Source: Prostheceraeus crozeri (taxonomy: Eukaryota; Platyhelminthes; Polycladida; Euryleptidae). From it: a stretch of 64,000 bases of DNA. Where the stretch lies: the NCBI GenBank assembly GCA_907163375.1, contig CAJQUW010011531.1:1-64000 (forward strand), written 5' to 3'. Numbering within the stretch: the first letter of the stretch is position 1; every line of letters starts with the position of its first letter. This document shows positions 56,351 through 64,000 of the stretch, one piece after another. The notes under the pieces were generated by a model, which saw only the letters and a list, made by a program, of their open reading frames with translations, was not told the DNA's origin and made no database searches. The translations under genes were made by a program, and so were the position numbers.

Positions 56351-57968
56351 CACTCAAGGAAAAAATAAAGTACCCGGTTAGACATTTAACTCTATTTCGA
56401 AAACAACAAGACAATATGCACTACTTGTGCTTCAGAGTCGATCACAGAAACAATATCAATACGCGTATAAAGTCACGAAAGGCGTACTAGTACATAGAAA
56501 ACAGTCAAAATCTCGTAAAATCACCTTCAGCATCCAGTACTGCTTCTACGCGATCACGCATTGAACTGATAAGAGAAGCTCGATAATTGACATCATCCAT
56601 CAGTTCATTCCAAATGACATCAAGCGTAGCAAAGAGTTGGTCACTGTCTTCTGGGTCCTCATATTCTCTTTGGAGTTTCAGTTCCATCTGTGCCCACACG
56701 TGTTCGATGGGATTCATGTCGGGACTAAATGCAGGCCAGTCTAAGGTAGGGATTCCATTGTGTTGAAGGAACAGTTCCGTCCGGTTCGCCGAATGTATCG
56801 GTGCATTGTCTTGCTGGAAGATGCCACCTGCTTGAGTGATTGTATTCCATACTGGAAGAAGATTACCTTCAAGGATGTCGATGTACTTTTGGGCATCCAA
56901 TCTCTCTTGAATTCTCACCAGGCTCGTATGTCCATTACTTGAGAATGCACCCCACACCATTACATGCGCGACAGATCTGTTCGGAGTACGGCACACGTAG
57001 CGATCCGTGTACCGATCTCCTATCGATCGACGGACATACTGTACTCGTGACTGACCCAAGCAGAATTTCGATTCGTCAGAAAACACCACTTTCTTCCACC
57101 TCGTCAAAGTCCACGATGACTTTTCTGTAGCCCATTCCAATCTGCGATGTTCATGATCTGCTGTCAAGGCTGTCTTTCTAGCTGGTGTAAATGCCTTGAA
57201 ACCACCGCTCAGCAATCGATTTGTTACGGTCCTTCTGGTGCATTCTAGATTTAAGTTTTGCTTAATTACTCTGGCAGAGCAAAAAGGATGGTTCGAAGAG
57301 AAAGTTAAAATTTCCTCGTCATCTTCTTCAGTTGTACTTTTCCTACGGCCACAAGAAGCTCGATTGGTTGCTTTAGCATCTCCACCAGCTGATAGCCTCT
57401 GTAGGTACTTTCTGACTGTGTTCTCTGATATCTCGAGGCACTCACCAATTTTAGGTCTTGAAAAATTCGCATGAAACTTTAAGGCGTAGATTTGACCTCT
57501 CTGGAATTCAGTCAAATCACATCCACGTGTCGCCATGACTAATTTGCTAATGCTACGATACTGTCAATGATTGTGGTGTATGTAGCTAGCGGATTGAACA
57601 GAGTACAGCTCGGTATGCATGAAAGAACAATGAATGGAATCATAGCATTAGGCCTCAGCTACACTGAAAGCAAAGCAAACACGAGCGTCCCAAGCGTCTA
57701 GAGTAACCGCATGTCCACAAGCTATCAATCGCTCTAGTTTGCTTTGCGTGGATTATGGAAGTCTACAAATGCTGCAATGATGACTTTGTATTTGCTGCAA
57801 AACGCTTGGAAAAGCTCGCTGTGTGGTTGAGGCCTAATGGTTTGACTATTGATTTAACTTCTAAAGTTCATATTTCACACCAACGAGTAGAAAAAAATGA
57901 CTGAAATGATAAATTTGTCACTGTTAACATAACTTTTTACACCGGGTACTTTATTTTTTCCTTGAGTG
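56351..57968 (-). mobile_element. Tc1-type transposon, apparently intact
   Basis: Perfect inverted ends begin CACTCAAGGAAAAAATAAAG then TACCCGGT (28 bp) at 56351 and at 57968. TA flanks both sides (56349-56350 and 57969-57970). The 1618-bp length and one uninterrupted transposase ORF are typical of an autonomous Tc1 element. Perfect TIRs suggest recent insertion. Confidence 0.95.
56505..57536 (-). CDS. Tc1 transposase (DD34E), intact
   Basis: This 343-residue protein is of normal Tc1 length. Residues 1-115 form paired helix-turn-helix DNA-binding regions (LTEFQRGQIYALKFHANFSR, SENTVRKYLQRL; a GRR motif at 63-65 between the two HTH units; then SARVIKQNLNLECTRRTVTN). The DDE domain has VVFSDESKF (D154), GIFQQDNAPIHSA (D243) and SPDMNPIEHVWAQ (E278), exactly 34 residues between the last two. 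It binds the TIRs and moves the element into TA sites. The ATG at 57534-57536 gives the expected N-terminus. No stop or shift was seen. Confidence 0.95.
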   Translation of the reverse strand: MATRGCDLTEFQRGQIYALKFHANFSRPKIGECLEISENTVRKYLQRLSAGGDAKATNRASCGRRKSTTEEDDEEILTFSSNHPFCSARVIKQNLNLECTRRTVTNRLLSGGFKAFTPARKTALTADHEHRRLEWATEKSSWTLTRWKKVVFSDESKFCLGQSRVQYVRRSIGDRYTDRYVCRTPNRSVAHVMVWGAFSSNGHTSLVRIQERLDAQKYIDILEGNLLPVWNTITQAGGIFQQDNAPIHSANRTELFLQHNGIPTLDWPAFSPDMNPIEHVWAQMELKLQREYEDPEDSDQLFATLDVIWNELMDDVNYRASLISSMRDRVEAVLDAEGDFTRF

Positions 57969-57970
57969 TA

Positions 57971-60540
57971 TAAAAGGAAACGTTTCCTCGCTCATTCGTC
58001 GCTGATTTTCTCTTCACTGATCCCGGTTCTCACTCTCTCTCTTCCCTGGAATTCAACAGCGTTTAAGTGAGTTCAAAGTCAGAGGTTTTCCATAAAGGAA
58101 GATAATTTAGAGTATCATAAGGTGGGCAATTCCACGTAAGCATAAACCTTGACGTTGAAAATTTCAATTGAGATTTCAATGATTTTGTTTATCAACTATG
58201 TCGAACAATACCCAAAATCACTAGAAATTGATAACGACTTGAATCTGTACAAACGCTCTATTCGAAATGAGAGGAAATTTTAGCAATAACAAATCTTGGC
58301 CCACAATTGCAAAAAATCAACATATATTTATTCACGTTTGAAATAGGGACATTTACTATATATCTTAAAAGATCTTACACTTTTAAAATGAGGAAACAAC
58401 ATATTTTTAGGTCGTGAAGTTTGATTTTGCTTATCTATCATAGATTTCACAAGATCTGAAAATAGTGATTAAGTCGCGAGCGTCCGTGCGCTCAAAATGC
58501 TTCTAGTTTATCTGTAGAGTTTGCAAAAGTGCATAGCAAGTTGATACCTCGTGTATAAAGCGAGTTTTAGCAATGTAATCCAGTAATGTAAATGTAATCA
58601 ATTCTACGAATTCATGAATTTCATGAATTTTCACATTGGATTGGAATTCCGAGCGTCCGTTACATAGCGGACGCATGCTTTAATGAAAAATCTTAGAAAC
58701 TTGCTTTCATCCACAGGCATTGCTCCCACAGGAGTTGAATGACTAAATTTAGTTTTTTATTCTTATCTCTAACATCATTCAAGGCAAAAACTATGATAAC
58801 GAGGTTCCAGACGAGGTAATATGGAGTAGGCCTATTAGTGAAGATGGGATAGAGTATATGCTAGCAAGAAAAATGATAGAATCGGGAGGAAGTGAATTTC
58901 TACGACATCTCTAAGAAAATATGAAGTGTCAACGAATATACCAATTAAATAGGAAAAATAATGAGAGTGTATAGATGGTTAATGACCAAGTATCAAACGT
59001 CTGTCAAATGCCACAATCGGTCAATAAAGCCGTCAAGAGAGTGAAAAGAGCCTCAAAAATCTTCAAGAACAATATTTTTGCCAAAATTCTGGGACAACCA
59101 AGTCGATGAATGCAGCAAGTAATGCATAATGACACGATGAAGTAGAATAACAAAAGAAATTGCACAAAAAAGTAGAAAATTTTCATTATTCAGACAATAT
59201 TTCATGACAAGTTCTTGGTCAGAAAGATATGTTTATCGCGCGATCTGTTCTATATAAGAGCAAAGTCTAAAGCGCAGCATGGTGAAAGTGTTCAAATTGC
59301 AGCTAGCCGATATTGAAATCGTCCTCTCAAAACTAGCTCTCTCAGTCCTCGACATATGGCTTTTCTTGATCTCATCTTCAATCTACATGAGCCGAAGGAC
59401 ATGCGCCTCAGACTATGCAACATGATAAATCAAAGCACTACGAACTGTGTACATATGGTCTATATAGAGATATGCACTATTGTTTTGTATTCATGTAAAT
59501 GCTTATAAATACCTAAAATATACAGCATGTACAAGGATGTTTGAATTCTTAATTGGAATAATAAATAGTGTCAATCCACAATAGACAGTGTTAGAAATAG
59601 GGGGGAAATTATGGAATAATGAAGAGAATAATTAATGGTGTCCTTTATGGTGCAAATCTACAAAGGGAAATTGATTAAAACATAGATGCACCATTATGAT
59701 ATAAATAAATAAATAAATAAAATTAACGCATTAACAGTCTTTGGAAGAAATGAGCATAAGATTGTTCTACAGGCATAAATTAGGAAGTGGACAGACTGAG
59801 CGTCCGTTACGCGAGCGTCCGTAACGTTGAAAATGCTATTCTAAAATGAAACCGGAACCAATCAATCCTTCACGAATACTATTTTCTTTAAATTTCATCT
59901 CTCTAGTTTTAGGAAAATATCACTTGAAAATGAAATTCCTAGTCAATTCGCAGAATTTTGTAGATAAAAATTTAAAAGTCAAAATTAGAATTTCTGCGCG
60001 AGCGTTCGTTACGCCTACTTTTTGGGCTCTCAAATTGGCTGTAGTGAAGATTTCGGTCTAATTGTTCTATGAGATAACTAATATAACACATATCTTCGTG
60101 AAATCCAGAAGATCTATGATATTTTGAACCGCCTACAGAGCTTAAAAAGTCTTGCGAACGAGCGTCCATTACTATATGGAATTGCCCAGGTAGTCCACCC
60201 CGACAAACAAAGACAATCCGCGGACTTCCGTCGGAATTCCATCGGAATTCCGACGGAAATCCGTGGATTGTCTTTGTTTGTCGGGACGTATCCGGGAATG
60301 TCAGATCAAGAGTGAAAATAAATTCTTCGGATAAAAATTTTATTTGTGTTTTACACAACGTTTCGCTTAGGCAAGCTGGTTCACGTGTGAATATTGGACA
60401 CATAGTTGCAAAGTTCCAGCAATGAGATATGTTGGTCAATAACAGATCAAAATTAGGGAAAATAATTAATTAAATACAATAAACTGCATAATGCTCACAA
60501 AGTTTGTAAAGCAAGATAGTAATAAGATAAAATACAAGAC
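57971..60540. other. Non-coding stretch with recurring GAGCGTCCGTTAC motif
   Basis: No gene was recognised. A GC-rich motif recurs in AT-rich DNA: GCGAGCGTCCGT (58476), GAGCGTCCGTTAC (58651, with an inverse GCGGACGC forming a hairpin to 58674), a tandem pair GAGCGTCCGTTACGCGAGCG (59798-59824), GCGAGCGTTCGTTACGCC (about 59998) and GAGCGTCCATTAC (about 60160). A long hairpin at 60199-60285 is listed separately. Confidence 0.6.
60199..60285. repeat. Long near-perfect hairpin
   Basis: Arms 60199-60240 and 60244-60285 (42 bp each) pair with two mismatches around a 3-nt loop. The arms run from CCCGACAAACAAAGACAATC to GGAATTCC. This may be a tiny MITE core or a small-RNA hairpin source. Only weak similarity continues outside the arms. 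Confidence 0.9.
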
Positions 60541-60734
60541 AAGAAACAAATATTCAGAAATAAAATCAGGAACCGTACATTAGATTACGTCTCACACAAT
60601 GTATCATCAAAGGAAGATCGACTTTGGAAAAATACATAGACTCTAGAAAGCATCTCTTATTTACATTTTTTATATTATCCAGGTAATGAATTTTGCACAA
60701 ATGTTAGCGGTGTGTTCATCACGAAAATGCAATT

Positions 60735-61620
60735 TCACTGCAGGAAAATTAGGCCCTGTTCTTTAAAAATGTATTCACGGAGTCTGGTCTGTACTGACCT
60801 TATGTACATTTGATTACATAATTTGCATGTGATTTCACAAATCAAAAATTTCTTTTGACATTTATTTGGACAAAGTGCACATGCACATGCATTACAATCA
60901 CTATTGCATCGCTTCATTTCTTTTGGGGGATGCAGTAATGTCTTTAAATTATTGCCGCCCTTGAAAGAAAATTAAATTTTATCTTGTAGACCAGTCCATC
61001 TCAAAAGGGAATTCATTTTCCGCTGATTAACCTCATCTACATAAGGGACTTTTGAGAAGAAAGGTCTACGTGAGTTGGACGAAACATTCGATACACCTTG
61101 TCTTTCTGTAGAATTAAAATTCTGAAGTGAATTCTGAATGAAGTCATTCGGGTAGCCATTGGCCATAAGTCCCTTGCTCACCTTGTCCACAGAAAAATTT
61201 AAAAAAATTTTCTTGATAAGTCGATATCGTTTTGGCCCGGTGAAATTCTCCGATAACTATGGCTCTCTTTTGCGAAATGGGTCCATTTGAGTTCCATGGA
61301 TGCATTGAACTACAATGAAAACTTTCCATAAATAAACGTGTTTGAAATTTCCCACCAACACTCGGTGACTCACAGGCAAATTTGATAGCATTGCTTACCC
61401 CGTTACATTTGTGTATTATCTGATCCAACAAAATCCCATTAGGCCAAATAATAAAGATGTCATCTACATGTATGTGTAGCGCTCCATAGAATGGTGTCAC
61501 GGATGCTCATCAAAGCGCGCTTTTCGATATAATTCATGTAAATAACAGCCACTATAGGGACCAAGGGGTTTCCCATAGATAGACCATTACCCGTTGGCCA
61601 CGGGTAAGTTCGAATGTCAT
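60735..61620 (-). pseudogene. PLE-3 remnant: RT and GIY-YIG endonuclease
   Basis: From 61620 down, the minus strand reads VANGNGLSMGNPLVPIVAVI YMNYIEKRAL (RT motif B), HIHVDDIFIIWPNG (motif C, VDD), a thumb stretch with SKGLMANGYPNDFIQNSLQN and finally FLICEITCKLCNQMYIRSVQ (GIY-YIG block with YIR for YIG) preceded by cysteines. Frames change repeatedly. The sequence differs from PLE-1 and PLE-2, so it is a third family and older. Confidence 0.75.
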
Positions 61621-63208
61621 AGTTTCAAAAATTATAGCTTGAGTGGGAATATCTTAGACTTAGAATGTCTTTCACCTAACTTCTCCCGACACAACACAAA
61701 TTTGTCTCTAGGACGGGTCAACCAGCCAGAGGTGGGCTAAACCGCACATTTTCTGAATCCTGTCACCGAGACGTGTCCAACAGCGGTGCAACTTGCTTGT
61801 CCTGATTTTAAGCAACGTACAAATCGGTTTTCCAGGCTGACCATTGGCCGACCATTGCGGTCCCATTCCCCAAGGATTACGGAGGGACACGCGCTGTAAC
61901 GCGCGTTTTTCCTTCTGCTACCGTTTGTTTCTCTTCTCCACAACTCAGTATGATGAACGACAAGGGATCAGTAGTTGGCGGATTTTCCACTCGAGTCAGT
62001 GGATTTCGGTGATTTTGTGCCGGTGTGGTCTTGTTGTCACGACCCCGAATGCAGGATTACTGTCAGCTTGCATCAATGATTACCGCGCGACTTGCCGTCT
62101 GACATGGAACTTGCATCCGGACGCCCTGAGGGAGATGGTGGCCTGGGCTCATGAATATCCTGCTTTTCGCGACGTATGCTGTTTCTGCTGCATCCGTGAC
62201 AGCCACGCGTTTACACATGTTTAGTACTGCAGATGAGCACATAACCACGCTTTTCGTTCGAAGGGAATATGCTGAAAAGATGACAGTCGTCAGGCAAGGT
62301 TGACCAACACCTGATGTAAAAATTGAAAGCACTCACAGCGAAAGAAATAAGGAATATACAAGACATTTTAATGCATGAAATTTCAAATGTGTGAGTGGCT
62401 GACTGGCTTTAAGAAACTCAATAAACTCTTTTGTTGGGCTTAATTGGCTCCTCCTTTCTCGAGAAAATGGAGTCTGGACAGAGAGGGGGTAGTGATCTCA
62501 GCTCCTTGAGTTAGAAGCGACATGAGCAATCAACTTCTCATGTACACATTCACTTGGCCTTAAAAGTGTTCGGGAAGCAGGGTCGAATTGGTAGTAAAAC
62601 TCATCTTTTATAAAGATTAATGTTGTAACATAAAAAATGTCTGGTATAGAAATAGAATTCCAATGCCGAGCGAGGGTCCATGGTCTGGGAGTACGCTACG
62701 CTATTGATAATGACTTTCACTATAGAGCATGTCAAACACAGACTGGGACACCGGTCGCCGTTAGGGGACGACTGTCTGAGCACGAACGTATTCACAAAGG
62801 TTAGCATCCAATTTTCGAAAAGATGCCTCTTCGTTTTGACTATATTTGAGCGGCATTCAAGGACTATTAAGGGACTGCCTTGCTTATCGTGCTTGAACAT
62901 CTCCATCACGTGAGCCGCCGTAGGGGCTCAATGCTCAGCACCACCTACGATTAGTGATGAAAATTTTCCGTGGAAAATTATGGAAAAAATTGGAAAATTT
63001 TGGAAAATATTGAAAGTTCTGATTTTTTTGATTGGCCTTATAATTTGAGCGCTTCCACTGCCGAGGCAGCTACGTACCAATAATTTGGGTCTAAAACTCT
63101 TAATTTCATCATTATTTCGATTAAAGCGATCGTAGCAATGCGAGTTCCGTCCGCGGATTTTTGAACATTCCTTTGCCACCAGTGGCTTGTGCCATTTTGT
63201 TAGCATTT
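61621..63208. other. No recognisable gene
   Basis: Somewhat GC-richer than the left neighbour. ORFs such as 61844-62224 (plus) and 62063-62332 (minus) have no familiar motif. Near 62955-63015 a GGAAAATT-rich low-complexity run occurs. Confidence 0.4.
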
Positions 63209-63212
63209 TTAA

Positions 63213-64000
63213 CACTAGAATGACCGAAACTTTAGGACTCCTTTAACGACCGCGCGGGTCAAAATGACCTGTGCTGCTAAAAATAAAAAGCTTTCAATCT
63301 GTCAAATTCTTTAAGTAGGCAATAAAAATTATATTTGTAAAGCAAGTAGAATGAAAAAGCAAATAAACTCGATCAAAGATTTATTGAAAATGTCTGAATT
63401 AGGTGTAAATTGATGATTTTGCAGGCACTGCATGAGCGCACCAACAGCAAATCCATCCATTCATGCTGTTACGCACACTGTGTGAGTATAATTGTCTACA
63501 ACTCGCATAGAGAGTTTATTGTTAGTGTCGAGCTCGTGGCTTACCGTGCGACGTGAGATCCATTTCTATGACAAGTCATCATAATTATCAATACATTGAC
63601 AAGTCACGTGAAAGTTGGTCAGGTGATAGTAGCAAGACAGACAAAGACGCTGTCAGCCAAGCGAAGTGCACGTAACTCTGTACACATAACGATTTTCATT
63701 TTATGCTGTCGAATTATGGCTGGTCGACGTGCGGCTGCTGCGAATGCCTTATCCGCCTTGAATATTTTATTTGGTAGACCTGAATACACGGCGAATTTGG
63801 ATCCATATGATTCTGAGGACGATCTTATTGACGAAGAAGATGAAGGATCAGAGAATGTCACTGATGCGCTTATCAATCAGGATGGTAGTGATCAAGGCTC
63901 GACGAGTGACGAAGCTGCGAATGATAGTGACAGTGCTAGTGTAAACAATGAGAACTTTGTAAGTAAAAGTGGATTTGTTTGGAATAGGATCGATGAATTG
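63213..64000 (+). mobile_element. piggyBac element 3, 5' part
   Basis: TTAA (63209-63212) is followed by CACTAGAATGACCG, a tip typical of one piggyBac group. A second block CGACCGCGCGGGTCAAAATG (63248-63267) serves as subterminal repeat. A transposase-like ORF starts at 63716 and runs off the window. The right end is not in the window. Confidence 0.7.
63716..64000 (+). CDS. piggyBac transposase N-terminus, partial
   Basis: ATG at 63716 opens a frame with no stop to the window edge (95 codons). It begins MAGRRAAAANALSALNILFG and is then strongly acidic and Ser-rich (DPYDSEDDLIDEEDEGSENV, SDEAANDSDSASVNN) before GFVWNRIDEL. Acidic N-terminal tails leading to a Trp-containing start of the core are usual for piggyBac transposases, and the TTAA-CACTAG tip lies 500 bp upstream. 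The catalytic domain would lie outside the window. Confidence 0.6.
   Translation, partial: MAGRRAAAANALSALNILFGRPEYTANLDPYDSEDDLIDEEDEGSENVTDALINQDGSDQGSTSDEAANDSDSASVNNENFVSKSGFVWNRIDEL

Noticed and set aside
61844..62224. 126-codon ORF with many Cys and Trp
   Set aside because: No known Cys spacing or family pattern; overlapping antisense ORFs look equally plausible.

Overview
The window looks like animal nuclear DNA, probably from an aquatic invertebrate, that is AT-rich and almost entirely built of transposable elements. The evidence is a rhodopsin-family GPCR with a 5'-UTR intron, GT-AG introns in a Harbinger element, and a mixture of Dong/R4 and CR1-like LINEs, Penelope-like elements (PLEs) with GIY-YIG endonucleases, and piggyBac, P, hAT, Harbinger, pogo and Tc1 transposons. 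I cannot name the species. No bacterial operons, CRISPR arrays or LTR retroelements were seen.

Layout. 1-2786 is very AT-rich and holds decayed ORFs of unknown origin. 2787-6710 is a Dong/R4-type retrotransposon with an uninterrupted 1121-codon ORF, sitting in a TAA microsatellite; its leader carries a tRNA-like pol III promoter and two 7SL-RNA-like modules. Minisatellites follow (6.8-7.4 kb). 8.4-11.9 kb is a CR1-like LINE split by a palindromic TIR element and a pogo-like element. 13.9-27.3 kb is a nest: a head-to-head PLE pair, one arm of which was entered by a Tc1/mariner element, itself entered by a MITE, a piggyBac, a P element and a hAT. 27.5-33.5 kb is a run of non-autonomous hAT-like elements and other MITEs around a decayed piggyBac. 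33.74-35.0 kb is a 10-bp minisatellite of about 125 copies. 38.2-41.3 kb is a nearly full-length but broken CR1-like LINE. 43.5-50.2 kb is another LINE split by a second head-to-head PLE pair, which carries a Harbinger element in one arm. 50.2-52.2 kb is a further LINE. 52.7-54.4 kb is the only likely host gene, a divergent GPCR. 55.3-56.3 kb is a LINE remnant, 56.35-57.97 kb an intact-looking Tc1 transposon, 58.5-60.3 kb a stretch with a recurring GC-rich motif and a long hairpin, 60.7-61.6 kb a third PLE remnant, and at 63.2 kb a piggyBac begins that runs off the window.

How the parts relate. Most pieces are parasites living inside parasites, and target-site duplications at the joints (TA, TAA, TTAA, 8 bp, 12 bp) give the order of insertion. 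The best leads are the tRNA/7SL composite leader of the Dong element, the two near-perfect PLE inverted pairs with hammerhead-like motifs at their ends, and the interleaved two-gene Harbinger element.
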